DNA of 64,000 nt from Nitrosomonas communis (GCF_900114745.1 NZ_FOUB01000001.1:1-64000), one strand, 5' to 3'; counted from the stretch's first letter, positions 34,095 to 43,934 are shown. Made by a program: numbers and translations. Notes: generated by a model not told the origin, from the letters alone.

Positions 34095-35630
34095 ATGAAA
34101 TTCCACACTTTTTGCTTTCTATTCACTGCGATGCTTGCATCATCGCCCGCGTTGAGCGGCTCGAACAATCACTCAAATAACGACAATAAGCTTCCAAAGT
34201 CACTTGAGCAGAAGGTCAAGAACTTTCGCACCGATCTTGAGGCAAGAGGATATCAAGTCGCCCAGGGAAACTGGAATTTGTTTACGATCGAAGATTGCAA
34301 GTTCCCAATCGAGACGATCGGAATCTGTATGGGGAACAATCCTGCAGCTCCCTACGTCATCCCCACTCTTCCGCTTTGGCCGGATGAATTCGTGGACGAT
34401 AAGATGAAAGACCTGCTCGGGCCGACCCAGGGGGACACCTGGTGGACATATCGCCTCGACGAGCGTGAAGCGCTGGTAGTGCTGGCACAGCTACCACCGC
34501 CCGGAAAGTATTTTTCATTAGAGACCTATGTCTTTACGCGCGAAGGAAAAATAAATACTAACGATGAGATCTATCAGTCCGTGCAAGCTGATCCCTTCAT
34601 GCAGAGTATCCTCTTCAAGAAGTCACCCAATCCGTCCCGCTTGCTGACGTTCGCGAGTGTGGGCGACAACAATAACAACGTCGTCATTGAACAGCAGTCC
34701 GGAGCGGCCTTTGATCAGCAGCGTTTCTTCATCATCACGCCGGATAAAGTAATGAAGCGCAAGCTAACTCAGGCGCTGTTGCGCGCGGGTGTCCCGGATC
34801 GCAACCAGGTGTTCACCGAGCCCGTCTCGCCTGATGTCGCCCGGTTGGGGCTTGGCGCTGAAGCGGACGACCTGATGATTATTGCCCGTTATACGCATCC
34901 GGAGGACGAGGTGGCCGGTGACCAATGGCGTCAGCAACTTCCGCTCGCTGTGTTCCGGGTGAGGGATCCCGACACAGCGCGCGCAACCGAGCCCTTCCCG
35001 TTCCCTGTCCGGGAGGAGCGAATTGCTCAATCCGAGTTGGAGCTGGAAGGCGATGCCAAAGATCTGGTCGATGCGGTCAAGCAGCGTTGGGGACAGCCCA
35101 ATTCCAAGGTGGGAGAGTTCGAGAGCCTGCTGCTTAAGGTGGATCTCCTCGGCGAGCACTGCCTTCCCCGTCCCATGAACTGCATCGGTGACAACTCAGA
35201 CGCCGACTACCAGATCAGTCCGACGGCGCGCCTTGACTCGGGCGAAATCCTTGCCGTGGTGGGTACCCTCGGCACTGTCACTGGCAATGCCACCTACGTG
35301 AGCCTGTCGCCCAATTGGATACCCCCTCTCGAGGGCGTCTTGGACGTGTCGGATGTCGATCTTGAGGGAAGTGCATCAGCCTTTGCTGAAATGGTCAACA
35401 ACACCGAAAAATTCTACGTCCACTACTTCGCGCGTGACTGTACGGATCTGCCGAATTGCCATGAAATTACCAAGGACATGATTCCCCAAGACGGTGAACT
35501 CAAGCTCGTCCAGCGGGATTATGTCGTGCCGGGCTCAACCCGGGGTCCGGACCCCAGGTTGCTCGTGAATCCGTCGCTGATCATCCTGGACGGGGCTTCT
35601 CGGCCGAAGAACCTTACAGACAAAAAATAG
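34095..35630 (+). CDS. Hypothetical exported protein, 511 aa
   Basis: AAGGAGGAG precedes the ATG. Residues 1-22 are a signal peptide (MKFHTFCFLFTAMLASSPALSG) followed by an Asn/Ser-rich linker. Several Cys pairs (EDCKFPIETIGICMG, EHCLPRPMNCIGD, RDCTDLPNCHE) suggest disulphides in the periplasm or outside the cell. No known domain was recognised. It is monocistronic, with 400 bp upstream and a decayed gene downstream. It is somewhat GC-richer than its neighbours, so may be acquired. Confidence 0.8.
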   Translation: MKFHTFCFLFTAMLASSPALSGSNNHSNNDNKLPKSLEQKVKNFRTDLEARGYQVAQGNWNLFTIEDCKFPIETIGICMGNNPAAPYVIPTLPLWPDEFVDDKMKDLLGPTQGDTWWTYRLDEREALVVLAQLPPPGKYFSLETYVFTREGKINTNDEIYQSVQADPFMQSILFKKSPNPSRLLTFASVGDNNNNVVIEQQSGAAFDQQRFFIITPDKVMKRKLTQALLRAGVPDRNQVFTEPVSPDVARLGLGAEADDLMIIARYTHPEDEVAGDQWRQQLPLAVFRVRDPDTARATEPFPFPVREERIAQSELELEGDAKDLVDAVKQRWGQPNSKVGEFESLLLKVDLLGEHCLPRPMNCIGDNSDADYQISPTARLDSGEILAVVGTLGTVTGNATYVSLSPNWIPPLEGVLDVSDVDLEGSASAFAEMVNNTEKFYVHYFARDCTDLPNCHEITKDMIPQDGELKLVQRDYVVPGSTRGPDPRLLVNPSLIILDGASRPKNLTDKK

Positions 35631-35762
35631 CGCAAAGATGCTGACTGACTTCTGTCGTTTTGGCTTAGTATTTTTTACATGGGTCAGACGGTGAGTTTTT
35701 GTCAATGCTTGCGGAATGTTCCGTGAGTGAGCAGGAGTAAAAGGGGTGGCGCAGAGGAGCGG

Positions 35763-36210
35763 CTACCCCTGCTTGCCTGGGCTTGCACGCTCCCACCATT
35801 CTTTCTCACCCGGCACGATCACGAAGAGTGGATGTGGATCGGGCCTGAGAACGTTCAGAAACTGCTTCAGCCAGGCTTGATCGCGGGCTTCAAGTTTCTC
35901 CTTGAGGTGCAGCCACTCGACATCGAGTTGGCCTTCGGTCATGGGAATCTGTTCTACTGGGCCGAAATGGCCAATGAGTTTGGCGTTGAAGCGGTAGCTC
36001 CGCTGGGTGGCTTCCGCATAGACCTCCTGAAGATACACCGCAATGGCTGTCGTTGGGTTCGGTACAAGCCTTGAAGCGGGCCAGCTGCGGATGATGCTGA
36101 TATCCTCCCGTTGTACGGCTGAGCACTGCTTGAGCAAGTAGCGCTTCGCGCCACAGCGCGACCAGCCGACGTGCGTCCAGATACGATGGATGAAGCGTCC
36201 ACAATCTCAA
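35763..36210 (-). pseudogene. Pyrimidine-dimer DNA glycosylase, frameshifted
   Basis: The minus-strand frame from 36210 reads [29 protein letters not shown] and HHPQLARFKAC. After a shift near 36060 the homology continues in another frame as TTAIAVYLQEVYAEA, YRFNAKLIGHFG, VEQIPMTEGQL and a PHPLFVIVPG tail. This is the order of the roughly 150-residue pyrimidine-dimer glycosylase family (UV-endonuclease-V-like). The first codon is TTG and coincides with the edge of an IS982 fragment, so the original start was probably lost there. Unlikely to be functional. Confidence 0.8.
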
Positions 36211-36392
36211 ACGTTATTGAGACCGTCAATGATCAATTGAAGAATATCTCGCAAATCGAGCATTCCCGTCATCGCAGCCCAGTTAATTTCTTTGTTAATC
36301 TGATAGCCGGGCTGGTGGCTTATACTTTTCGGGAGAAGAAACCCTCACTTAATATCAGACTCCCTCAAACTCTTTCAGTTGTGGTAGCGTAA
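36190..36392 (+). mobile_element. IS982-family transposase fragment (C-terminal)
   Basis: The frame encodes [36 protein letters not shown] and KKPSLNI, the conserved C-terminus of IS982 transposases, including the final catalytic Glu region. Only the last 60 or so residues remain. It overlaps the first codons of the decayed glycosylase gene on the other strand. Confidence 0.85.
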
Positions 36393-36509
36393 TCCTTATG
36401 TCGAACTCACGTTATTTATTATTAGCTCACCATAATTTTTAGCATTTGAATGAGAGTTTCTTGCCGCTGCTGTAGGCTAGCGTTCCTTCCAAAAATTCTG
36501 ATGGGCTGT

Positions 36510-36759
36510 TTAGTTAAATTTCTTGAAACCCTTATTTTTAATGAGTTCTACAACTTCGTTTTCGGAAAGTTTTTTCCTTGGTCACTTTTTTAAGCAGGAT
36601 GTTATGGATTTCCTTTCCATCAGCAAACTTCTCATCTAGGAACCTATAAGCCACATCAGCCTTCGGAAGTTGCACTTCGAATTTGAATCCACATGTCATC
36701 TTATCAAACGATTTTAAAACCGTAAAAACAGGATAACTTTTACCCCAAACTGAATACAT
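36510..36759 (-). pseudogene. Small hypothetical gene with a frameshift in an A-run
   Basis: From the ATG at 36759 (MYSVWGKSYPVFTVLKSFDK) the frame stays open and ends out of register. Removing one A from the run GGAAAAAACTTTCC near 36570 restores KLSENEVVELIKNKGFKKFN and a stop at 36510-36512, an 82-residue product. The start overlaps the end of the SNF2 gene by 20 nt. Either a decayed gene or a phase-variable homopolymer. No family recognised. Confidence 0.45.
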
Positions 36760-39700
36760 CCTTAAGCTCTGCATTGCTTAGATTGCCAATCCATTTCTCT
36801 CCGATACCCACAGTCAAGTCAGCCAGATTGCGTTTAGATTGGATCATGTCGTTGATGCGTTCTTCGAAGGTGGCGCGGGTGATGAGGCGATGTACTTGCA
36901 CATTCTGAAGCTGGCCGATACGGTAGGCTCGATCGGTTGCCTGCGCCTCAACCGCGGGATTCCACCAGAGATCAAAGTGAATGACACTGGCAGCTGCTGT
37001 CAGGTTGAGGCCAGTACCGCCTGCCTTTAACGATAGCAGAAAAACGCGTTCGGTGCGGTCATGCTGGAAGCGCTCGACCATGCTATCACGCGTTTTTCGC
37101 GTAACGCCGCCGTGCAGGAATTGGGGCTCGCGCCCGAAGCGAGCTTTGATCCATACCGTCAGCAATTCTCCTGCTTCGCGAAATTGCGTAAATACCAGTA
37201 CTTTTTCATGAGCGGCATAAATAGATTCGAGCAGATCGAGAAACAGTTCTGCTTTACCAGATAAACTTGCCTCGCTATCTCCCGTTTTAAGATATTGTGC
37301 TGGGTGATTGCAGATTTGCTTCAAAGCCAGGATCATCTGCAGAATCAATCCCTCACGTTTGAACGTGTCAGATTCGCCATTGATCACCTGCAAGGCTTCA
37401 CGCACTACGGTTTCATACAATGCCGCCTGTTTCTTGGTCAGCTCACAGTATTGATTCTGTTCGATCTTGTCTGGCAAGTCGCTGATAATGCTTTTATCCG
37501 ATTTAAGCCGTCGCAGCAAAAAGGGGCTGGTGACGCGCTTGAAACGCTGTGCTACCTGATGATCATGATGACTCTGGATCGGGACGGCAAACTCTTTGGT
37601 GAAATGGGTGAGATTACCCAGAAAGCCGCGATTGGCAAAATCCATGATGCTCCAGTATTCGGCCAGCCGGTTTTCCACCGGGGTCCCAGTCAAGGCAACA
37701 AAGGTAGCAGCTGGAATGGATTTAACAGCTTTGGTTTGTGCGGCAGCCGCATTTTTGATGTTTTGAGCTTCATCGATGATGACGATGCGCCAGGAGAGTT
37801 TCTTGAGTTTGGTTTGGTCAGAGCGCGCCATGCCGTAGGTGGTAAGTAGTACATCTGCCCGTTCGTTTGTCAATGCGCGCTCTGCGCCATGGAAAATGGC
37901 TACTGTCAGGGTCGGAGCAAAACGTGCGATTTCTTTGGTCCAGTTGGTAAGCAGGCTAGTCGGCACAATTACCAGCGCTTTTGCCTCATGCAGACTTCCT
38001 TCTTCTTTGAGTTTCAGCAAAGTGGTGATCATCTGCAGCGTCTTGCCCAAGCCCATGTCATCAGCGATGACGCTGCCAAACCCTGCACGAATATTGCGAT
38101 ATAACCAAGCATAGCCGCGTTCCTGATACGGTCGCAGGGTGGCATTGAGCGTAGTGGGTAGCGGTACATTACCCACTTCAATCAACTCGCGAATGATGTC
38201 TCGTGCTTTTGCATCCAGGATGATGGGCGTGCCGAGATATTCCTCGCTCAAGGCAATACGCAAGCGTTCTGCCGGGGTAGTGGAGGGTGGTTTTTCCAGT
38301 TGCAAGCGTAACTGTTCAATATCGGCAGGATCAAGATAGACATACTCACCCTTGAAGCGCACGATGCCTTGGGCATTCTTGACCAATTCATCAAATTCGG
38401 CCCGGGTGAGCTGGTTATTGCCAATCGCCACCATCCAGTCAAAACCTAAAATATCGCCTACATTGAGAAAACCTGTGCTGCCTGTGTTTTTACCAGATAA
38501 CTTCATTGATAAGCGTGGACGCAGGATGTGATCGAGCGCTTTGGGCAATAATGCGCGTATTCCAAGCAGCCGAATAATCGGCAGCGTATCGAACAGAAAA
38601 GCAGGTAGGGCTTCAGGATTCAGTGCGATCGGGGTGGTAGCACCAGCACTGATATAGTGATTGAGGGGTGGAAAAAATTCTGCCAGTAATGAGACTGTTT
38701 GCAATACACTGTATAGATTTGCCTGCCATGCTTTATCCGTTAGCAAGCGTGCAAATGGTACAGGCTCCTGCAATGAAGCATTCCGTGCCACGACGCCGAG
38801 CGACAAGCTGAATCCGACACCGCCATCTTCGAGCTGCAACACCGGCGTATAAGTTTGCTGGCCAATATGAAAGCGCGACAACCACAACTGCACCCCGGCA
38901 CTGATTTCCCCTTCACCGGGACCATTAAACCGAGCGCTGCCGTGGCCGAAAAACAGGCCAAGCAGTTTGTTGCCATACGGTTTCTCATGGCGAACATCGC
39001 TCCAATAACGTATGAACTCACCCAGAAATAAGCTGCATAATGCGATGGCTTGCACTTCGTCAGAGAGATTGGTTACTTTCTTGCCGTTGCAGTAAGCCAG
39101 CAATCCTGCTGGCAGTAGTGTTGCCAGTTGATTGACCAAAGCGTTCATCGTTCCATCCAGTATCGCTGGTAGCCAGCGCAGGCCTACCTCCAATTTGCCT
39201 GCCTGGAACACTTGGGGTAGGACCGAGCCTTGCGCCAGCAGATGCAGACAAGCCATACGAGCATGATACATAGCTGCTACTTCCGGCTGGAGATCAGGTA
39301 AATCAGCTTCGGTAAGCTGCTGCAGAGCGGCTACCCAGTCCATCCAGTGGGCTTGCAGCGTTAATCCCGCAAGAGTGGGTTGATACAGCTGATCAAGCAT
39401 CACATGGGGTTTGTCTGCGGGGGTGATGACTGCCGAGCGAATGTCAGTGCTATTATTGCTTGTGGTAGCGGTTTTAAGTGCAAGGCGGGCCTGCTTGATT
39501 ACTCGCTTCATCACTTTTTCGTAAGTAATACGAAAATCGCCCGGTTGAAAAAAAGTTGGATTCGCAGGCAATACACTCACCAGGGAAGCAGCGAGATCGG
39601 GCAAAAGGGAATAATCAAGTGCGCTATAGTCATCCAAGTCAGACATATTCTGCACCAAGGATTCGTGATGATGCGGCTGATCCAGCAGATCCTCTACCGT

Positions 39701-40252
39701 CGGCAAAGTCGCCTTGGCTTCGCGTTCGATTGAAATATGACGCGCTGCCAGTTCCTGAGTGAGATCAACTCCCTTTAAAGAAAATACTATAAAGGGATTA
39801 CCATCGATTTCCCGGCTGATCAGATAAATGACTGCAGCCAGGTGTTTACAGGGCACTGCCCAATCCGGACAGGAGCAGGACATGGAAAGATCTGTCCAGC
39901 GTGTTGGGAAAATAGCCACTTTGAGCGTTTTGGCATGCTCCAGCACCGCGGGGTCAAGCTTGCGATTGAGCATTTTCGAGATAATGACCGGATCGAGCGC
40001 CACTGCGTCAAGCAAAGCCTTGGTCTGCTGCGAAGGCATAGGAGGTACTTTAATTGTGACGTCATAAGGGCGTGGACGGGAGCCCTTTACTTTGGCATGA
40101 ATATTTCCATGCTGAATCTCGATTTTTGTTACTGCCCCTTTGTTGGCATAACTACGTCCGCGTGGCAGACGGTTGTCATAATCGATTTGCGAGAGTGAGT
40201 TAAGCCACTGCGTTCCCCACCAGGTCATTCCATAGCTTTTGTGTGCTGTCAC
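36740..40252 (-). CDS. SWIM zinc-finger SNF2-family DEAD/DEAH helicase
   Basis: 1170 residues. A SWIM zinc finger has Cys126, Cys128, Cys135 and His137 (SCSCPDWAVPCKH). A long middle region follows, then the SNF2 ATPase: DDMGLGKT with Lys737, DEAQ in IVIIDEAQNIK, GTPVENR, and motifs V and VI (GGTGLNLT, ATDRAYRIGQ). Such proteins are ATP-driven DNA translocases, often involved in chromosome maintenance or phage defence; the precise role is unknown. The start is GTG at 40252 without a clear Shine-Dalgarno; an in-frame ATG at 40228 is an alternative. Confidence 0.93.
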   Translation of the reverse strand: MTAHKSYGMTWWGTQWLNSLSQIDYDNRLPRGRSYANKGAVTKIEIQHGNIHAKVKGSRPRPYDVTIKVPPMPSQQTKALLDAVALDPVIISKMLNRKLDPAVLEHAKTLKVAIFPTRWTDLSMSCSCPDWAVPCKHLAAVIYLISREIDGNPFIVFSLKGVDLTQELAARHISIEREAKATLPTVEDLLDQPHHHESLVQNMSDLDDYSALDYSLLPDLAASLVSVLPANPTFFQPGDFRITYEKVMKRVIKQARLALKTATTSNNSTDIRSAVITPADKPHVMLDQLYQPTLAGLTLQAHWMDWVAALQQLTEADLPDLQPEVAAMYHARMACLHLLAQGSVLPQVFQAGKLEVGLRWLPAILDGTMNALVNQLATLLPAGLLAYCNGKKVTNLSDEVQAIALCSLFLGEFIRYWSDVRHEKPYGNKLLGLFFGHGSARFNGPGEGEISAGVQLWLSRFHIGQQTYTPVLQLEDGGVGFSLSLGVVARNASLQEPVPFARLLTDKAWQANLYSVLQTVSLLAEFFPPLNHYISAGATTPIALNPEALPAFLFDTLPIIRLLGIRALLPKALDHILRPRLSMKLSGKNTGSTGFLNVGDILGFDWMVAIGNNQLTRAEFDELVKNAQGIVRFKGEYVYLDPADIEQLRLQLEKPPSTTPAERLRIALSEEYLGTPIILDAKARDIIRELIEVGNVPLPTTLNATLRPYQERGYAWLYRNIRAGFGSVIADDMGLGKTLQMITTLLKLKEEGSLHEAKALVIVPTSLLTNWTKEIARFAPTLTVAIFHGAERALTNERADVLLTTYGMARSDQTKLKKLSWRIVIIDEAQNIKNAAAAQTKAVKSIPAATFVALTGTPVENRLAEYWSIMDFANRGFLGNLTHFTKEFAVPIQSHHDHQVAQRFKRVTSPFLLRRLKSDKSIISDLPDKIEQNQYCELTKKQAALYETVVREALQVINGESDTFKREGLILQMILALKQICNHPAQYLKTGDSEASLSGKAELFLDLLESIYAAHEKVLVFTQFREAGELLTVWIKARFGREPQFLHGGVTRKTRDSMVERFQHDRTERVFLLSLKAGGTGLNLTAAASVIHFDLWWNPAVEAQATDRAYRIGQLQNVQVHRLITRATFEERINDMIQSKRNLADLTVGIGEKWIGNLSNAELKDVFSLG

Positions 40253-40317
40253 TACTTAACGATTTCGGATAATAGGATGAAAAAGAAAAAAGCAATTAAT
40301 TGGCTGACTCTATGTAA

Positions 40318-40418
40318 TTCCATTTCTAAATCAAAAATGACGCGAAGGCGAGCCGCAGACAGTATCAATAATACGGCAAGGTGAAGCCGACAAAGACAGT
40401 TTTGATTTAGAAATGGAA
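40318..40418 (-). repeat. 101-bp MITE-like element, copy 8
   Basis: Reverse orientation. Perfect 19-bp termini (TTCCATTTCTAAATCAAAA and complement), flanked by TAA on both sides. It sits 65 bp upstream of the SNF2 start, in the likely promoter region. Confidence 0.96.
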
Positions 40419-40449
40419 TAATGCGATTACTATTGCCATTTTCGATACT

Positions 40450-40971
40450 TTATCGCAGAGGCTTTGCTACTTCGCATCGCTCGCCGATCCAGCGGCCCTG
40501 GGTATCGGCTTTAGCATAGAGCGGCGCGCCTCGCACAACGCTGTCGAATTCTGTTCGCCCGCTGAAACTTTCAAGGGACATAAAAATTCCTTCCGCGTAG
40601 CCATTACCTTTAAATTGCGGGTTATCACACATCAGTTCCATCTGATAGCGATTGCCTGTTCGGTTGGCATTTGTGACCGTACAGCCAGATTGGTTTTCAT
40701 ACAAATAAGTGGGCACCTCTTGCTTTGCCATTTCCGGTGTAATGCAGACATTGGAAGTAGCCGCACCATTGCGGATTTGCGGTATCTCTAATCCATACTG
40801 TCTGGCCAAGTTAGTCAACTGCTGCATTTGCTCCGAGGGAATATGGGGCACCAACGCCAACAAATCAGACTTAGTCGTTACCTCCCATAATCCCGGCCGC
40901 ATAATGTCCTCCGCCCAGCTCAAAGTTGACAGGGTTCCTGATAATAAGATAAATAAAACAATCTTGTGCAT
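40450..40971 (-). CDS. DUF3617 family exported protein
   Basis: The start is the ATG at 40971 behind GGAGGA; the longer frame to 40998 is not needed. A signal peptide (MHKIVLFILLSGTLSTLSWA) is followed by DIMRPGLWEVTTKSD, the N-terminal hallmark of DUF3617. CITPEMAKQE and paired Cys residues (SGCTVTN, MELMCDN) complete the family pattern. 173 residues, probably periplasmic; function of the family unknown. The 290 bp upstream, to MITE copy 9, show no credible gene. Confidence 0.88.
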   Translation of the reverse strand: MHKIVLFILLSGTLSTLSWAEDIMRPGLWEVTTKSDLLALVPHIPSEQMQQLTNLARQYGLEIPQIRNGAATSNVCITPEMAKQEVPTYLYENQSGCTVTNANRTGNRYQMELMCDNPQFKGNGYAEGIFMSLESFSGRTEFDSVVRGAPLYAKADTQGRWIGERCEVAKPLR

Positions 40972-41260
40972 AGGGAGTTCCTCCAAACAATAAATCATAC
41001 CTTAACTTCTATCAATTATCCGGACCAGGATGATGAATGTTACGCTACATGGGGAACCAGCCAGAGTGACTCAGAACATCATAATGAGGGTATGCAGCCT
41101 GATAAGCTTTTCCATGATGTTTATTTTTTGCTGCAGCTATACTTTTCCCACGTCAAAATTTGGTTGTTCCTAGTCCTCATCTGCCTTCTTCCATTGAAAG
41201 AAGGTCTTGTCGTACCAAATCTTGAAGTGCGAGGAAGATATATGAGCTGAAGCCTCATTA

Positions 41261-41360
41261 TTCTATTTCAAAATCATGCAGGTTGGAAGGCGAGCCGCAG
41301 ACAATATCAATAATACGACAAGGAAACGCTGACAAAATCAGGTTTGATTTAGAAATGCAA
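41261..41360 (-). repeat. 101-bp MITE-like element, copy 9 (degenerate, abuts a stop codon)
   Basis: 100 bp. Ends TTCTATTTCAAAATCATG and GATTTAGAAATGCAA with the reversed core GGCGAGCCGCAGACA. Flanked by TTA on both sides. The right TTA (41361-41363) is, on the minus strand, the TAA stop codon of the lipoprotein gene. Confidence 0.85.
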
Positions 41361-42746
41361 TTACTGACCATCTGGTACAGATTCAAGCCAAGTGCAACGC
41401 TCAGCTACTTCTGGATCGATCTCCCTATGACCAATTCCTTTAGCAATAAGACCGATCACTCTCGGATCGTTGTCATACTCGGTATGAGCAGTAAAGGGAT
41501 TAGCAAACTGTCCTACAAAAATATCTGTAATACTGATCACGTTCAGAATGGTATTAGTCAGGGTTGGGCAAAGGCGTGAATCCACATACTCATCGATAAA
41601 ACTGGGAGGAAGCGCGTAGCTGAATAAATCGTTAGGATCGCTGAAGGCGATGAGATGAGTTTTACTGAAAAGTTTTTCCGCAGCATGAGTAGCGTTCGGG
41701 CTACAGATATCGGCAATTCGACCCGTAACTCCCGGTTTGAGCTGCCCCATTTGCAAGAGGGGTAGTTGGTTGGAAAGCATAAAAACCGTAAATTCCTTTT
41801 GTTGTAACAGGCGCTTTTTTTCCAGGAAATTCTTCATTATATTTGTTTGAAGAGAGATTGCGGTGGTACTTTGGGAAAACTGCAAATTCTCTGCAAGAGC
41901 GGCTTCCAGCTGAGTGGTGTCACTAACGATACTGGCTATCCATTGCAAAGCATCCACAGTAATTCGACTACCAAGACTGTGCGTTATAAAAACAAACTCA
42001 TCATCCAGCCTGTCAAGGCTGGTAGGAGCAGTCCCATCGCAAAATTGGGTGGTCTTGGTCTTAAGTGAATTCCAGCTATTACTCATGAGCCAGCACAGTG
42101 ACTGACCCACGGAAATATGGATTTTTTGCCGTGAGGTACCATTGAACATCATCACATCAGGAATGGTGTCATTGACAAATACCTTCATGATATTGTTAAA
42201 GGGTGCACGTCGGAAGGAATACTCACCGGAGTTATCAAAGAGTATGGCTTGTTTCTCCTTCGCTATAATCGAATCCCAAGTAAGTTCTGCGAAAATAATT
42301 TCCCTGCTTTCATCAGCATTCATGTAACGTATCAAGCGAAGCAATCCCAGTTCCTGGGTTGGATACTTAGGATGAGTGATAGTAATCTCCTTGATCGTTT
42401 CCTGGACACGATTGAGAGAGAGGGCCTGCGCCAAGTTCTCGGCCAAACGGGTAGAGTAACCTGGCTGATGAGAACCAATCCCATGCACTACGAGCACTTT
42501 GATCACAGGACGGTCATTTTTGCCTGCTTGAGACAGCTGCTCTTGCCACTTTAACTTTGCTTCTAGCCCTTCGAACGCACGACCCCGTATATAGCACTTT
42601 CGGGTATCCTCTTTCTTGCCTTGTACACTCAGGACTGCCTCAGCGACTCCTTTGCCGAAGCTGACGCAGCCCGAAGCATGTATGACAAGGAATAAAGAAC
42701 AGGTCATTGCAATGACCTTTGGAAACTGAACAAATTGGTTTGTCAT
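41361..42746 (-). CDS. Lipoprotein with alpha/beta-hydrolase features
   Basis: 461 residues. A signal segment ends in HASGC, so Cys27 is the probable lipidated residue. VLVVHGIGSHQPGY resembles the oxyanion-hole strand of alpha/beta hydrolases. FVFITHSLGSR carries a nucleophile-elbow variant (HSLGS instead of GxSxG). A late acidic and His pair (DPND, IGHREID) could complete a triad. It resembles large serine-hydrolase lipoproteins of unknown substrate. The stop codon coincides with the target-site repeat of MITE copy 9, so the natural C-terminus may have been altered. Confidence 0.75.
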   Translation of the reverse strand: MTNQFVQFPKVIAMTCSLFLVIHASGCVSFGKGVAEAVLSVQGKKEDTRKCYIRGRAFEGLEAKLKWQEQLSQAGKNDRPVIKVLVVHGIGSHQPGYSTRLAENLAQALSLNRVQETIKEITITHPKYPTQELGLLRLIRYMNADESREIIFAELTWDSIIAKEKQAILFDNSGEYSFRRAPFNNIMKVFVNDTIPDVMMFNGTSRQKIHISVGQSLCWLMSNSWNSLKTKTTQFCDGTAPTSLDRLDDEFVFITHSLGSRITVDALQWIASIVSDTTQLEAALAENLQFSQSTTAISLQTNIMKNFLEKKRLLQQKEFTVFMLSNQLPLLQMGQLKPGVTGRIADICSPNATHAAEKLFSKTHLIAFSDPNDLFSYALPPSFIDEYVDSRLCPTLTNTILNVISITDIFVGQFANPFTAHTEYDNDPRVIGLIAKGIGHREIDPEVAERCTWLESVPDGQ

Positions 42747-42830
42747 TATGTTCTTGTTCGTAAATAAGTAAATAAATTAACGAAAAAGACATCGCGAATA
42801 CCCTTACCCACTTGCCAGCTAAAACAGAGA

Positions 42831-43934
42831 TCACCACTGCTTGATTCGTTCCAGCAATTTATCGAAAGGGACAGCAAATTTTTGTACGCCTTCCGCTTCC
42901 AATTGTTCGCCGACTGCTTCCAAGTCAATGCCAACTTGATGTAGTTTTTCTAGCAGGCTACGAGCTTCATCTAATTCCTGCTCGATACGCACTGCTGGTT
43001 GACCATGATTACGATAAGCGATCAGTGTTTGGAGTGGCATCGTATTAATCGTATCCTTAGCAATTAAAGGTTCGACGTATTTAGTATCGCTGTAAGCAGG
43101 ATCTTTAGTTCCGGTACTCGCCCATAGCAGCCGCTGGGCGCGGGCACCATGGCTCGATAAGGATTGCCAGCGATTATCTTTAATCCATTGCAGATAGTGC
43201 TGGTAGGCAAGACGTGCACAAGCGATGGCGGCTCTACCTCGTAAAGCACTCACCGATTTGTCGCCAGTAATTTGGATAAGCTCATCCAGACGTTTATCCA
43301 CCAATACATCAATGCGACTCAAGAAAAAACTGGCAACGGAAGTAATATGATCAACAGGCTTATGCTGAGCTACACGGGTTTCCAATCCTGCCAAAAATGC
43401 ATCGACTACCTGCCGATAACGTTCCAGACTGAACAAGATCGTTACATTAACGTTGATACCCGCGGCAAGCAGATGCGTGATGGCAGGTAATCCTGCCTGG
43501 GTTGCCGGCACCTTGATCAGGACATTAGGCCGGTTAAGTGCTGCCCATAACCGCTCAGCCTCGTTGATGGTTTGTTGCGTATCATAAGCAACATGGGGTG
43601 AAACTTCCAGGCTGACAAAACCATCGCGGCCGTTTGATTCATCGTAGAGTGGTCGAAACAGCTCGGCAGCCCGAGCGACATCTTCCAAGGCGAGTGTTTC
43701 ATAAATTTCTTTGGGCGGCGTATCACGGTGCGTAAGCAATGTAATAGCTTCATCGTAGTCATGGTGTTCGTTAATTGCCTTTTCAAAAATGGCCGGGTTG
43801 GACGTTATCCCTGCCAAGCCGTCTTCCTTTATCATTCTAGCAACTTCACCATTTTTTAGCATATTACGCTGAATATAGTCGAGCCAGATGCTCTGGCCGA
43901 GTGCTTTGATCTGAAGTAATGGATTAACATTCAT
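42831..43934 (-). CDS. tal: Transaldolase
   Basis: 367 residues of the longer bacterial transaldolase type. The Schiff-base Lys141 lies in VLIKVPATQAGL, and GITSNPAIFEKAI, NVNVTILFSLERY and SRIDVLVDKRL are the usual family blocks. It transfers dihydroxyacetone units between sedoheptulose 7-phosphate and glyceraldehyde 3-phosphate in the non-oxidative pentose phosphate pathway. TAGGAGGT precedes the ATG. It follows glycogen phosphorylase by 122 nt on the same strand, so the pair may be co-transcribed to channel glucose 1-phosphate-derived carbon. Confidence 0.96.
   Translation of the reverse strand: MNVNPLLQIKALGQSIWLDYIQRNMLKNGEVARMIKEDGLAGITSNPAIFEKAINEHHDYDEAITLLTHRDTPPKEIYETLALEDVARAAELFRPLYDESNGRDGFVSLEVSPHVAYDTQQTINEAERLWAALNRPNVLIKVPATQAGLPAITHLLAAGINVNVTILFSLERYRQVVDAFLAGLETRVAQHKPVDHITSVASFFLSRIDVLVDKRLDELIQITGDKSVSALRGRAAIACARLAYQHYLQWIKDNRWQSLSSHGARAQRLLWASTGTKDPAYSDTKYVEPLIAKDTINTMPLQTLIAYRNHGQPAVRIEQELDEARSLLEKLHQVGIDLEAVGEQLEAEGVQKFAVPFDKLLERIKQW

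Noticed and set aside
37295..38339. Several plus-strand ORFs inside the SNF2 helicase gene
   Set aside because: Shadows of the strongly supported minus-strand helicase frame, whose motifs are continuous there.
40318..40418. 101-bp elements considered as attachment sites or small RNA genes
   Set aside because: Terminal inverted repeats with TAA/TTA flanks at many unrelated loci fit transposition better. No promoter is visible inside, though transcription of some copies cannot be excluded.
40966..41250. 94-codon plus-strand ORF between DUF3617 and MITE copy 9
   Set aside because: No family resemblance and no Shine-Dalgarno; overlaps the DUF3617 start region antisense. Not enough support.
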